A DNA stretch of 64,000 nucleotides from Pisolithus tinctorius (lineage: Eukaryota > Basidiomycota > Agaricomycetes > Boletales > Pisolithaceae), in the NCBI GenBank assembly GCA_024663395.1, contig JANFAH010000008.1, forward strand, positions 1,178,001 through 1,242,000. Direction: 5' to 3'. Under the pieces are notes generated by a model. That model saw only the letters and a list, made by a program, of their open reading frames with translations. It ran no database searches and was not told where the DNA came from. Of this stretch, positions 37,010 to 50,229 are shown piece after piece; the first letter of the stretch is position 1, and the number at the start of each line of letters is the position of its first letter. The position numbers were made by a program, and so were the translations under genes.

Positions 37010-40000
37010 ATGGCCCGTCAACTAGATGCCGACAATATCAGGGTACGCCCGAGGTCGAACACGACTACCTTCCCATCCTTTGGCCCCTGGCGAAGACCAA
37101 GGCAAGAGACCGTTGCATCGTCAAACCCGCCCCAGCTTCACACCCTCTCGTTCGATGCCCTCGTCGAGTCGCTCTCACCCCCAGCAGTACCCAGTCTCAC
37201 CCATGCGCGTGCCCTCGCGACCGCCATCCAATCCCTGTCTCCTCTTCCACGTCCAGCTGTCCTGAACCCCGTATTGGGGTCTTTATGTACCGCAGATTCA
37301 CCAGCATCACTCCAGTGTGCCGCATACGACATCATGACCGCGTTCTGGGAGAGGTACGAAGACAGAGTCAGCACAGCTGACAAGCTTTCGTACTTCACCC
37401 TCATCTTGCACTCATCCTGGTCCACCGAAGTAGGCGAGTCGCGTCTCAAAGCTCTTGGCGCTCTCACCAAGGACGGAAAGGACGTATTTGGCATGGAGAT
37501 CCCCGTTCTCAACGTCCTCAAGAGTTGGCTACAAGGTGCTTTCGATGTCTACATATCGTGCGATCCTTATGACCGCGCGGAACGCGAACGAAGTGTCGAG
37601 CTTCTCGCCTCTTATGTCTCTTCTATGCTCGACAACCCTGAGACCGCTGCACGCGTTTCCGAGGGTGACTTAGCCACTATCCTCCAATTCTATGCGAGTT
37701 TAGTGTCAACGGCACTTGGTCTCCCTCCACCAGTCTCTCTGGGTTATGAGGGTGCTCCCGTCCTTACGCCCACCGACCAACAGCCTCCAAATGCTAGACC
37801 CGTGGGTGCAAGTGGGCATCGCCGCCATCCGTCCTCACTCTCTTTGCGGTCCCACTCGCAAGTCAATACGCCAACAGGCAAACATCCGGCGGAGCTCATG
37901 GTCACCATCTACCTCAATCACCTCGATTCCCAGCTCAAGTCGCTCGCACCGCGTATCCTTTCGTCCATCCTTCCCCTCCTCTTCTCTGTACAAGCATACT
38001 TTGCCTCGCCACTTCCCCGTCTTTCAGTCATGAGCGGACGTCCGCTCGGTCTCACAGGGCTGGAGGACAGGATCCAAAAGACCCTCCATTCGCTCTTCGC
38101 AGGACCATACGGAACCACTTGCATGATGATTCTTAAACGACATCTGTCTCCGCCCCCTTCGGACCAGGACGCCGCGAATCCAACGTGGTATGCGACGTCG
38201 CTCGGCGCACACAGGACTCTCAGAAACGACATTCGACAGGGCCTTTCGAGTAAAATGGCGAGGGCTTATATCGCGAGGCTTAGCTCAGTGACGTATTCGC
38301 CTTCTGGAGCACCCAGTCAGATGGATCTTGAAAGGGACCTTATGGAGCGTGCGTGGTCCAAAGATGAACTTTCGGGATGGGATCTACTCAAGCTTGAACG
38401 AATGCTATCTAAATCGATTGAAACATGGGCAAAACGTGCTGCCAGTGAGCAGTTGGCCGTACTGGCTGACGAGAGAGATAGGATACTGGACGAAGCTGCG
38501 GGAACGCTGAAGGATATTTTTCAGGAGTTGGGCGAGCGCGACGATCGCGTTGAGTGGGATGAAGAGGAAGCAACAGTTACTGGCGAATCACTCAAACATC
38601 TGGCAAGCGTCGTCCGCCCTCTGAAGTGCGTGCCCTGTCGACATACGTGTTGACGGTTTTCTCATGTTCCTTAGAAACGCTGATGGCACACCGTTCACAA
38701 TCCCACTCTCCCAACCAAATGATTCCCCTCGTCCGTTTCTCCGGACACTTGTTTCCCTTCTTGCTCAGGATCATTCGACATACATGAACCCTTCCCTGTC
38801 CATGACGCTTTTATCGATAGCTGAACATCTTACCGATGCAGACACGGCGAAGTTACCCGGCATCATGCTCGAACAGCATGACTTATCACCCGCCTCGCCA
38901 GCCTGGTTGGCCAACTGGGACAGCATCCTCTCTAACGAAACTATCTTCTCTCCTACCCGACCTCTGACGAGGCTGGAGGTGATGAAAACTCTACAGGCTG
39001 TGTACGACTCCTTGAGAGACTTGCATATTTACCGGATGGCTCTTGCGGAGCTCGTATTCAAGTTTTGTGAGCGCGAGGCGAGCGTGGAGGGGTGTGTCGA
39101 GGATTTCGTCACCGGGTATGGATGTTCGGTCATGCCGAGGATTTTGGCAGACGAGGTCGTCTTGCGGACGGTTACTGTGCGGCAGAAACCTTCAGAATCT
39201 CAGATGGGGGCTTCGCTTTCGTCTGCGTCCTCTACGCGGGTGCCTGACAGCTCTTCTTCGCCTTCTACATCAACGTGGGAGATGCTGGAGCTGTTGAAGT
39301 GTATCGCGGGAGAGGGACCCCGAGAAGATGACGACGATACAGTTGCAGTGAATACATCAACCGAGCCACAATCTCCTGCTGCCTTTAGTGCATTCTCGGG
39401 TGCATCATCATCCAGTGTCGCCTCTCCTATTCTGTCGAGGAGGCAATCCGAGTATCGGAACCTATCTTCAAGGGACTCTGCACTTCCTTCCGTGATGTCG
39501 CTGCTCTCCACATTAGCCGGAACGTCCCGTACTCAGTCGCAGGTTCATTTGCAACAAGACCAACAATCTCAGGGTGACGCCGTACCACCTCTCTCGCAGC
39601 CAATACTGTCACAACAGCAACAAGTCCTTTCGCCGTTACCTCTGTCACCCACTGAACCTATCCTCTCTCATGCCTCCTTCGCCGTGATCGCGCTTGTGAC
39701 CGTCTTCAGTCAGCTTGTATTTACACCATACTCGCTCTCACAGGCCAACATCGACGTAGCTTTCTCTGTGTTTACCGCCCTCGTAGAAGTTGTTACGAAC
39801 GGCAAGTGCCCGCGCGCAAGACTGACCGCCCTCCAGTTCTTGATGCGCCTACGTGCGGACAGAGACCATCGGCTGTACTTTGCAGAAGCACACTATGATA
39901 TAAACGGGCAAATTACTAAATTGGCCTCCGTGATTGGGCGGGGACCGGACTCTGCCAGCCAACTCTCTACTCACGGACATCATCAGCGAGAAGAGGAACG

Positions 40001-42635
40001 TGGTCCATTGCATGAAACACCTGTAGACGAGTTGCCCTCCAGAAGACCGAGGGAGAGGGACGAGAGGAGGTTCTCTCGAGGACGGGGCGTGGGACCTTCG
40101 CAGAGCGGATCGAGTAGGAGTACGTCCCGTGCCCGCTTGCCTGTTTCGCCTCCAGCGTCGGCTACCCTTCCACAAAGACCAGCGAGGGATGTTCTCTGGT
40201 CGGTTCCCGAGAACTTACCTTTTATCGGGGTAGAGGCGGATGCGCTCAGTGAAGGCGCCGTGACATACGATCCCGACGGCGATTCTCCTTGCGTGTTGGA
40301 AGTCGACATATACCTCAGCGCTTTGTTGAGTGTGATAGAAAAAGAGAGGAACTGGGACGTTCTGTCTTACGTTCTGTGCCATCTCCCCGTTCAATTAGCT
40401 AACAAGCACTTCTTTTGCGGTCCTAAATGCCGCGCGCTCATCCCGAAATTACTCAATGTTCTCTGTTCAGGTGTCACCAGCGGAGAACTGGGATCTTACA
40501 TCGACCGTTGGCCTCCTGGTTTGAAGGTGCGCGACGCACATGGGCTCGCGTACCAAACGCTTTCCGTCCTTATTAGCTACCGACGCTGCCTTGATATTCC
40601 ACTTCGTCATGCCCTTGTCGATGTGCTGAGGGAGGGTCTCAATGGCCAACCCTCTACAATCTTAATCTGCCTTCGCGGCCTCACGTTGTGCGCCTTCGAA
40701 CTCACGTCTTCGCTCAAACGGACATTCCCCCCTCTCCTCGAAAAGCTTTCCCAGATCATGTCCAACCCGGCCATGGCTGTCCATATCCTCAACTTCCTTG
40801 CCATCACTGGTTCGATTACCGAGTTGCATGCTAACCTACGAGAGGACGATTTTAAGATGATCTTTGGCGTTGCTTTGCAGTATCTCCAGCACCACAATCG
40901 CCCCGGTGCCGCCCCGATTATTTCTTGGGCTATGTCTCAATTCGTCCGGATGATCTCTTTCAACGTCGTATACGTATGGTTTCTGTCCGTCAAGCTGTCG
41001 GATCGGCCAAGGCATATCCCATACATCACTCGACAGTTATTGTTGGCGAACGAAGGGAGGGCAGAAGTGGACGAGCCGACCGAAGTATGCTTTGACTGGT
41101 TGGCGAGGTACACATACGCTAGTGCGGATCCCCGGCCGACCAACTCGGTCCTCAGCGAGATCATTATGAATCCGACCAATAACCCCTCAGATACTGCATC
41201 GTCAGAACCCGCCATTAGCGAGAAATCGTGGATAATGGGTAACGCAATTGTCACCATTCGGACCCTTGCTCGATTGGGTTGGATTGAGGTGATATCTCGA
41301 CGGCCGTCCGGGTACACCAAGTTCTTGTGTAGACTGGAGAATGTTCCTCTCGTTGGCCCCGGAGATGTGGATCCGGACATGATCTCGCTGCCAGCCGGAA
41401 TACTGGCGGAAAGGGAGGAGACGAGACCTCACCCACCTATTCCTGAAGATGAAGAGAGCCGGGTGACAAGTGAAAATGAGGTAGGCGACATTTCTATTTC
41501 CGTGATTTTGTTCTGAGGCGGATCTTATTATATACAGGACATTCGTGGTGTCGTTGAAGAGCGTCCTGGCACTGAGGGTCCTATACTTCCAGTCCCGGAC
41601 CCGATTACGGGGTATGTGTGGAGCAAAACAGCTCCATCACAGCGACGGAAGCACGTCACAATTGATCCCTCGTTCTTTGCACTCCAACTTTCACCTTACC
41701 CCGATCCTTCCCCGATGTGCAAACGCGTTATCGACCCGTCAGCACTACCTAGCCTATTTCGGTCGCTGGAGCGCACACCTGTCATCGACACCCACAAAGT
41801 GGGAATCTTGTACGTAGCGCCTGGCCAAACACACGAGCTAGAAATTCTCCGCAATACACATGGCTCTCCGGCATACACGCGCTTTCTGGAGGGTATTGGC
41901 CGTTTGATTAACTTACGTGGTCAGGTCGATGTTTATGCTGGTGGCCTGACACCGGACGAAGACGGGGAATATGCATATGCGTGGTGGGATGACATTGCGC
42001 AGGTCCTGTATCACACTGCCACGATGATGCCCAATGTGCCCGACGACGAGTACTGCGTAAATAAAAAGCGGCATATCGGGAATGATTATGTGAGGATCGT
42101 TTGGAACGACTCGGGAAGACCATATCGCTTCGATACGCTTGCAACTCAGTTTCAGTTCGTGAACATCGTCATCGAACCACATTCTCAAGGAGCTATTGCT
42201 GCGTTTTCGAACTTCAGGCATTCCACTGTCCCCTCCACGCAGTCAGCGCTTGCTAATCCGTCTCTTTCTCCTCCGTCTCAGCTCCACGAGCTCGAGAATG
42301 AATACTTCAAGGTGACGGTGCAGCGTGCACCCGGGATGAAGGACTTTACCCCAATCGGGAATTTCAAGCTGATATCCGCAGAGAAGCTCCCTCTACTAGT
42401 CAGGCAGCTGAGTTTGCTTTCGGACCGGTTCGCGAGCATGTTCGAGCGCACCGAAAGGGACGAAGTGGAAGTGGAGGTCATCACGAATTGGCGACAGCGG
42501 CTGCAAGTCGTCAAGAGGTTCGTGGAAAAAATGGACGAGTCATCGCCCAACGAAGAAGGCACAGCGGCCGAGCATGCGGGAGCGGAGGGCGTTATGGCTC
42601 AGGAACAGTATCGGAATTTCACCGCTGTATACTGA
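37010..42635 (+). CDS. TSC2: tuberin homologue, Rheb GTPase-activating protein
   Basis: TSC2 with TSC1 turns off the GTPase Rheb and so restrains TORC1 growth signalling. Model: 37010-38625, 38675-41480, 41538-42635 (1839 aa). The C-terminal Rap/Ran-GAP domain, about 1560-1760, is unmistakable: KVGILYVAPGQTHE, ILRNTHGSPAYTRFLEGIG, WWDDIAQVLYHTATMMP, and NKKRHIGNDYVRIVWND, which carries the catalytic Asn thumb. Before it lies the long alpha-helical tuberin region (DIYLSALLSVIEKERNWDVLSYVLCHLP; FDWLARYTYASADPRP) and an N-terminal DUF3384-like half. Ser-rich loops near 620-720 and 870-930 are likely phosphorylation segments. A leader intron probably precedes the Met. Only two introns for such a long gene, unlike its neighbours. 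Confidence 0.93.
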
Positions 42636-43141
42636 GTCCGTCTGGAGCTGCGCCTTTGGCGTGCGTTACTTTAAGGGGAGGGGGGGAGGAATTCGGAGGC
42701 AAAAAGACCTGGCGAGGTCTGTCTTTGTTCTGTCTGCTTGTACGATGGCATGTATAATCACGATTTTTATGTTCATCCACTACCTTTCTGCTCGACATAC
42801 CTGCCTCATCTCATCTTTTTACGGTCGAGTTACTACAATGCATCACGTATATAACACGTAGTACTTTGAGCTGCGGCCTTTGAGTCCCAGTACATTATGT
42901 GGTGGCCACGATTGCTACTTTTTCTTGCCACCGCCGCTCGATCGCATGCAAGTCAGGTCCATCCACCCTACGAACAGGTAGTATACATTGCATCGGGGCT
43001 AACCAGGTTGACATGTGAGCCTGTGCATGCTATCCGGCATAAAACTACATAGTACCAACCGAAAGTAATAATAAAGTAATGATAATGCTTATTGTATGCA
43101 TATCGTCTTTACAATACCCAGATATGAATCACTACATAACA
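42636..43141. other. intergenic, convergent 3' ends
   Basis: Separates the ends of tuberin (plus) and the GEN1-like gene (minus). Nothing beyond 3' UTR-like AT-rich DNA. Confidence 0.6.
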
Positions 43142-46100
43142 CTAGGTAAGATCGATAATATCATCTAACGCCGATGAACTTGGTCGCATTCCGGAAGTAA
43201 TTCTCGTTGAAGTTGTAGCAACGGAGGTGGCTTTACTCGCACTTCTCTTTGCTCGAGCCAAAAGAAGCGGAGGTTCCCTAACTCGTCTTACCTGTTCCGT
43301 CTCCCTCGTCTCTGACCCATTCACCGCGACGTCTTTGGACATCCTATCTAAACCGAGGTCCACCTTCCCTTTACTGCCAGCTACCACTGTCCCGGGGGCG
43401 CCACCAGGTCTGAACTTTGAAGTACGGACACATGGGGGTGGTGGTTCGGATTCTGGTTCGGAGAGAACAGGCGGTGCGGACAAGATCATTGCCACGTCGG
43501 CGTCGCCTCCTCCGATCTCGTCAGTGTTGTCTTCGTCTTCAGACCCGCTTGATATCCAGATCACGTCATTCAGTACGTTCTTCGTCGGAATCTGCGTAGT
43601 TGAAGAACTGGGCCCCGGATTCGGTAGTCGCCTACTAGCAGGCTCTTCAGCGTGTGGACTGGACAGGCTATCTTCGGGCGGCAGACGTGTTACCAGCAAC
43701 GTTGGCGACGACGGAGTGCCCAGATCGCGGGCAGAGCGAGGTTCACGTGCATGCGGTGATCTATGGGCTGGTGACGTTCGCAGGGACTTGGCTTTGGGTG
43801 GGGTTTCAGAATCCGACAGTACCTCAACAGTATCGGAACCTTTTGGTAACAGAGACTCGTGACACGCTCCAGTCAGACTATCGGATGATCTGCTGAGTGA
43901 GTACATCCTTGATAGTCGACAAGAGCGCGATACGCAGAGGAAAGTACTGACCTTGGAGCGCCAAAAATGTCAGTGTTTGGTGGTGTCTTCTGTCTATCTT
44001 GCAAATCCGAAGGAGTTATTACCGGAGGGGGCATCGGAAAAGGGCGTGGGGTCAACGGCCGACCCTTTGATGTAGCGGGAGAAGTACAGGTAGACCTGGA
44101 TGTCCCAGATGGATCTTCATGTTCTAACGTGTCAGAAAGAAGGCTAATATGTGCGAGTTTAATCGGAGTGCTGAGTTTAGAGGACGCCTTAGGACCTGTC
44201 CTGCCCTTTGACACAGCAAAGAAATCCGTTACCGCAACCTGCGTTCTACTCTCCTTAACAACGGGTGCGTTCACCGCAACAGTTGTTCTGACCTCAGCAA
44301 TCTCAACTTCATCTGAGCTTACGTCAATATATAGCCGTGGTTTGCGAGCAACAATCGGTTTTTTGGCAGGAGCTGCATCTCGTGGAACACACGTCGACGA
44401 AGAAGTACATTGGGTAGAGGCTGATTCCACTCCCTCCGCCTGAACTGCGGGGGGCTTCGTTGAATCCTTCGATTTCGCATTGGTCCTACGGCGTAAGACC
44501 TCAAGAGGACGAATACATGCCGATTTCGCGGGCAGCGAAGGTTTAGCTAGCGGACAGTCCTCTTCGGATTTGTCGTGGGAAGGCGGACGTAGATTGGGCC
44601 TGCAGGTTACTCGCTCGGCGACTACAGGACTCGTTGGGGGGAAGGAGTCTTCCGCGGTTGGTCGTGGTTCGGGATGCCTCTTTATCGTTTTTGCGCGAGC
44701 AGTAGTCCTGCTCCTGCCCTTCGCCTGCACCGGTTCGTCCTCAGAGCACGTACTTGCATCACTGAGGTTAATGTATTCGTAACCCTCATCTTGGGCTTCT
44801 GCCGCTCCCTTTGGTTTCCGACGACCCTTGCTCGAAAATCGTGTTGATTTGCTCGCTGTCGTGGCATGGTGCACCGTCGAAGAGGCGTTGGCGGTATTGA
44901 CTGTAGTCACTTTGGACTGGGCGCCCGCCTTCTCAGTACCCGACTCTTTTGTACGTTTCCGCGCCTTCTTCTCGGCCCGTCGTTGCGCTTTCGTTTCATA
45001 TGCATCAACTAGACCAGGAACCACAGCTCGCACCATCACAGCCGGCAGCCACAAACGAAGCGACGCCGTGGGTGAAACAGGTGCAGATTGCGTACGCTTA
45101 GTTCGCTTCTTAGCCTTGGATTGTGCAGCTGTCTCGAGTCGCTCTAAAGCGGTGTCGTTGTCGTCGGCAGCGGCTTCGTCGTCTTCAACTTCTTCGTCGC
45201 CTCCGTCCTCAGAGGCTGACGGGACATCAATTGGTGGGCGGATACCTCGTACACCGGATGCCGCACGATCTGCGAGTGCCGATGGATCGATGAGAACTCG
45301 GTACTCCGGCGTGCCGTCTGTTGAAGAGTGCTCACGGATGGAAAGCACATCCATCACCAGTGAGGACTCGCGCTCTATATCATCATCGGACTTTTCAGAA
45401 CCGTCTGCAGGGCGAGAGGAAGGCGGGGAGGGGGACGAGTCGAGACGAAATAAGGCAAGTGAAAAGGGCATGGATGGAGGAGGGGGGACACCCTCCGCCG
45501 CGTCACCTTCCGAAGTTGATGGACGCACCTGGGGGAGAGCGCCTGCCACAGAAGACTCAGAAGCAATCACCATTGGAAGACTGGTAGAGCCGTCCTGATC
45601 ACAATCTGACGCCGCCTCGGCGTCGATGACTCTGCGTCTAAGAGCCCTACACACGATACCTGGCCATAACACGGTTCTGAAACGTTTTATAATGATATCC
45701 TTGACACCCCATTCGAAATACAGTTCACAGAGGGAAGCTATCTGCGCCGGATCCGGATCGCTTGGCCACAAAACGGGAGGTGGGGGATGCCGTGGTCGCT
45801 CCGTTTCGGACGTGATCGGAGAAATATATGACAAGAGGACGGGAATAGATGGGAACGAGTCTGGCAGAGAAGCTGCAAGAGAAGGCTTTTTGGACGGTAA
45901 AAAACCACTCTTGTTTGACTTGAGTTCTGCTCTTATCTGGTTCCGCCATTCGCTCAGAAAGTTGTCGAGTTTGTCTGCCTTGAGTGTAGTGGCAGCATGC
46001 ATCAAAGATTCTCCAAAACCTGCACGAGCAAGCCCTACAGCGAAGGCCTTTCCACAGCCTGGAAGCCCTGCCGGTATGTAATCTCCGCCAGAGAGAAGGG

Positions 46101-46830
46101 CAATAAGAATAGTACCCCCACGAGTGATTTGTACGGACGGGTGAGTTGAAAGAGAGGAAGCACGATAAGTTAGCACGTGATTACCGTCATCTTTGCCCTC
46201 TGAATTTTTGACGGGGTGCGAGCGATTACCAGAAAGTGTGCTGCTTGGACTACGTTGCATTAGCCCTCACAAATGACCGAAGAAAAGATTGAGACACACT
46301 TGCGGATGACCATAGTGGCGCCGAAGAGAAAGTTGTCTACATCGTCCGACAAAACAGCGTCGATGACACCAATTCTGTTCAGGTATGCAAGTTCAGCTTC
46401 TGCTTCACCGGGTGCCATTCTCCATTCAAAGCCAAATGCCTGGATGATGTTCTTCATACCCGTCGTGAGCCAGTGCGCGTTTCCACCGACACGTTTGCCG
46501 CGTTTGACGGCGGGACGTTTGGGTCCATCAAACACAAAGAGGGGGAGTAGGGGAGATTGAAGAAGTCGACAACATCGAAAGAAAAGCGTGCGCAGCTCCG
46601 GGTTTTCGCCTTCTCTTCCATAGGCTGCATGGAAGAACCAAATAGACGCGTCAATCCCGATTCGAAATCCTCGTCGGCCCCCCGGATTCGCGACAAATCC
46701 ATCTGAGACTGCCAGGTCTGTCAGAGAACGAACCTCAGCAGCTGGTCGAAGAACCTGAACGGGAATTTAGTTTCTGGCGTCATGTCTGCAATCGTCACAC
46801 ACTTGCCTCCCACAATCCTGCAACACCCAT
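43142..46830 (-). CDS. GEN1/Yen1 Holliday-junction resolvase (XPG family)
   Basis: Cuts Holliday junctions symmetrically to resolve recombination and replication intermediates. Minus-strand model: 46830-46807, 46754-46300, 46249-43952, 43907-43142 (1180 aa). The XPG-N part starts MGVAGLWEVLRP and has GFRIGIDASIWF; the XPG-I part has WRMAPGEAEAELAYLNRIG and IDAVLSDDVDNFLFGA with the acidic metal ligands; the H2TH region has LLSGGDYIPAGLPGCGKAFA. The spacer STLSGNRSHPVKNSEGKDDG is typical of fungal Yen1. After about residue 400 comes a very long disordered Ser/Lys/Pro tail with many basic clusters and SP/TP sites, as expected for cell-cycle-controlled nuclear entry. The first intron has a GC donor (GAG|gcaagt at 46806). 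Confidence 0.93.
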
Positions 46831-47109
46831 CCTTGTCCGATGCCACTGCCACTCAGGGATTCAAAACGCGTGGGTAGTCACTAGCACGTGATTTGGCTAC
46901 GGCTCACTTCATTAACAGCTATTACTTACTTACACACCTGCGTGGATGACGAACTCGATTACTAGGGACCTGGCCTCGTTTACTATCAGCACTCCTCAAT
47001 TTGGGTTGGACCATGAGTCGTGACAATATCCTCGTTGTCCCCTTGCCCCGCCAGCGTCAAACCCTTGTTCGACACCTACCACTACTTCAAGTCGCATCCT
47101 CTCGTCCAT
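46831..47109. promoter_or_regulatory. divergent promoter region
   Basis: 279 bp between the GEN1-like start (minus) and the first GTPase Met (plus). No clear core element. Confidence 0.35.
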
Positions 47110-47901
47110 ATGGGTACGCGTAATGTCGTCCTCCTTGGAGAAGTAGGGTCTGGGAAGTCGTCCATCATCAATTTAATCGCCGGAAAGGAAGAAATCGAAA
47201 TATCCAATGATGTAGACGGCGGGACTCTTAACGCCGCGTGCTACACCCTGAACTTTGGCTCGAGCGACGTCCGGGTGAACCTTTGGGATACACCAGGATG
47301 GAACCCGGCCAGGGAAGAGAATAAGAAACAGGGGCAATCCACGAAGGAGATTGAACACCTCTTAAAGACCCTACACGCTGCTGAAGGAATACACCTCCTC
47401 CTTTTTTGCATGCGGGCGGGACGGGCGACAAATAACCTACTCGAAAATTACAATAACTTCTACTCGAAGCGGGCTTGGCTTAAAACTCCTGTTGGTCTTG
47501 TCATAACTCACCTCGAGCGGTTTGAACCAAACATGCATAAGTGGTGGGAGGATAATGGCAGGACGCTGGAGCGCCAAAAACTCAAATTCTACGCGCATGC
47601 ATGTGTGACTACTGTGGGCGACGAATGGAGTGGCAAGAAGAAGATCTCGCAGAATATACTTCGGAGACTCGTTGTCCCAACTGAATCCCCAGATCATGGT
47701 GATTTTTGTCCGGTAAGTTCCTTCCTCCTGAGTCCAGTTCCGTTACGTAACCTAGCGAAGGGCTTAGAGAATGTAGTCCGAGAATCCGTTGTCGTTGTCA
47801 GGACAGCGTCCTTGCATCAGTATACCCGAAGCACCGTGATAATGTGCGCTATCCTAACGTTTAGCGCCAAGATGTCCCCTTCACTGATATCTTTTCCTTA
47901 A
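47110..47901 (+). CDS. P-loop GTPase, AIG1-like G domain (unit 1)
   Basis: Residues 1-200 form a G domain: G1 is LLGEVGSGKSS, G3 is LWDTPGW, then a helical stretch (HLLLFCMRAGR) and a possible G4 at VITHLERF. Such stand-alone G domains are expanded in agaricomycetes and related to AIG1/GIMAP or septin-like GTPases; function is unknown. The Met at 47110 is the first in frame; the same frame is open to 47020. A good donor (CCG|gtaagt) at 47713 suggests that coding continues in a downstream exon and that the read-through end at 47901 is not the natural one. It may be fused in one transcript with unit 2, which starts just downstream, but I could not find a frame-keeping join. Confidence 0.6.
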   Translation: MGTRNVVLLGEVGSGKSSIINLIAGKEEIEISNDVDGGTLNAACYTLNFGSSDVRVNLWDTPGWNPAREENKKQGQSTKEIEHLLKTLHAAEGIHLLLFCMRAGRATNNLLENYNNFYSKRAWLKTPVGLVITHLERFEPNMHKWWEDNGRTLERQKLKFYAHACVTTVGDEWSGKKKISQNILRRLVVPTESPDHGDFCPVSSFLLSPVPLRNLAKGLENVVRESVVVVRTASLHQYTRSTVIMCAILTFSAKMSPSLISFP

Positions 47902-47904
47902 TAG

Positions 47905-48552
47905 CGTAACCGGTCCGGTAGGCTCTGGGAAGAGCTCTGTAAGAACTCTTCTTAGGCTTGACTTTGTCCTTAACTGAGAATAAGTTATCAAGTTCATTAG
48001 TAGACTAGCCGGAATTCCAGAAGATAGAATAGGTGTCGGCCACTCCTTGGAGCCGTGTACATCCTGTGTTCGTGAATTCCGTTATATTGATCAACAGAGT
48101 AGCAAGCGGGTCACCCTCCTGGACGTCCCTGGGTTCCTACATCCGTCACTGAACGACAAGAAGATTTTGAAGATGATTGCAAGCTGGCTGAAGAATGCGT
48201 GAGCAGCTTCCTTACTTGTGACACATGACGTGGTAATCACTTTGTTAGGTACAAAGGCAATGCCGCTCTTGCCGGTATCCTCTACCTTCATTCTGTCGCG
48301 CATCCATTTATTACAGCCGTCTCCCCCATGAAGTTCTCTCCCCTCCGTAAGAAATGTGGAGGAAGCATTATATCAAAACTGACTCTTGTCACTACCATGT
48401 GGGACACCGTGTCGCAAACAGATGGCGAGGTGAGGTTGGCGGAATGCGAGAGGGTATGGCGGCCCGTACTTCGTCCAGGCGAACCAGTACCTCGATACTT
48501 GAACACGCACCAGTCCGCAAGGGAGATCATCCAGCGCCTTCTCTCGTCTTGA
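47905..48552 (+). CDS. P-loop GTPase (unit 2), 5' end unresolved
   Basis: Exons that keep frame: 47905-47938, 47993-48198, 48249-48552. They read VTGPVGSGKSSFISRLAG (Walker A), then RVTLLDVPGF (G3, DxPG), LKNAYKGNAALAGILYLH and the C-terminal part LTLVTTMWDTV, with REIIQRLLSS at the end. This is the canonical layout of the agaricomycete AIG1-type G-domain family. The upstream exon is not settled: the bases before 47905 look coding in shifted frames (QDVPFTDIF, as expected before the P-loop) but carry a stop and a one-base frame slip, and the dead copy at 52.9 kb shows the same layout. Either an unusual intron lies there or this copy is also damaged. Function unknown. Confidence 0.6.
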
Positions 48553-50229
48553 ATCGCAATCTGGCTGGCCTTGTCAGTTGGTATTCGTATGTGGCCGTGC
48601 TGGATGGTGAACGAAATACACTCCCGAATTGACTGCAAACATCAAACTGCAGGCATACAAGGCAGCCAGCAATACTACAAATCTCAGGGACATATTTGCA
48701 ACACACGGTCGGATGGGTTTTCTTGGTTGTTGAATTACCGTCCACGCAGGTGGTTGAGAACACCTGAGGATGCAGTCGTCAATTAATAGTTCTGCATGTG
48801 GGTGAGAATATACATATAAGTCATTTTTGTATTCGTACTGTAGCCCAACTGTCATGATCTTGCGTAGTGATTATACAGTACCTGCTCGTTTAACGTTGAC
48901 TGGACGAGTGCTAGTATGTACTACTTAACGCTTCAAACTCATAAGTAGTGAGCATGACTCCCCATTTCTGCCTCTGCAACTTTCAGATTGGTACGCACAA
49001 TAACTAGAAGCTATTTTCTGATCTTCGAAGTAAATCAACAAACGGATGAATGTCTCACAGGTGGGGTTGTTCAGTACAGTCTCAACCGACGTTGCAATGG
49101 TCGCATACCACACAGCCTATCGACAGACCTCCTAGTGAAATACTTGGCAGGCTGAATTCCAGATTCTCCTGAGTTCCATACCAAACATGCATCGTTCAAC
49201 CTCTAGCTCCTCGGCCGTCGTCATGTATAATACTGCCCCGTACAGCACATACCTTACATGGTCGTACGAGTGCTTCGATAACTCCGGAACCTTGAACCTG
49301 CCAGCGATATTTGGGCGAGGCCGATGGCGATGCGGAAGCACCAAAAAAGTATTGATTGGCATCTCGAGCTCTACCGGAACAGATGGAAACGCAAAGGAAT
49401 GAAAACACAGCAGACTCGCTAAGTTGACACCAACAGCCACCAAATATCCTATCGACCAGACAAGTGCTGCAGGGCCTCCAGAAGTTGTAACCCGAAGAGT
49501 ACGGTGGATACGGTTCTAAAGCCCGGCCTGCGTTCTGGTCCCGGTAAGCCGGTCGAGTGCTGATGTCGTTGATGCCGATAGTTCCGGAGGTCCCGACTGA
49601 TCTGGCCGCATCACACGAGGCACGTGCCAGTGATTCCGGCTGCAGCCTCCGCTGCGTCAGGGGGAGACAAGCGCACACGACGACTTTCATCTCTCATTCC
49701 CGGAAAACATGTCAAAAACCTCGAACTTCAAGAGCCCAATGTTACAATGCAGGTTCTCGAGAAGAGAGACAGCATGGAGTCATGTCCATTAGAACTTCGG
49801 TGCTAAAGACGCCAGATCATCATCCCCTGGAATGACCATTGCATACTCGTTCAATATATGCATGGCGCTGAACAGAAGGCAGTTCCGAGTCTCGTTGCTA
49901 TATTCCGAAACTGATAGCTTTCAAACCAAGATAGCCATCGCTTCGTAGCTGTTAGGCCACCGTCCTGGTCGGTATCCCGTCTCAGATATTCCTCCTACAC
50001 CATTACGGGATGGAATTGACCAAGGGAAAGAGTAACAGGTGATACGAAGCTGTTAAGCTATCAGCAGAGTCTAACCCTTGGTGGTAGATCGTCATGGTTC
50101 CACCACTGGGTGCACAGTCCTGTTGGCTCCGAGGCCGTTTCACTGCAATTCACATTCACAGCGTCCTACGGGCCCGTATATAATCTCTTTTGATTTCACC
50201 AATGAAGCAGCAACGAACTCAGACACAAT
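48553..50229. other. gene-poor stretch
   Basis: Short frames on both strands (for example 49132-49443 minus, 49557-49835 plus) show no family features. About 49090-49136 matches a segment next to the dead GTPase copy at 53218-53262, so it belongs to the duplicated block. Confidence 0.5.

Noticed and set aside
44828..45598. 256-codon plus-strand frame
   Set aside because: Lies antisense within the GEN1-like gene's long disordered tail; Ser/Ala-rich mirror of a GC-rich coding strand with no domain.
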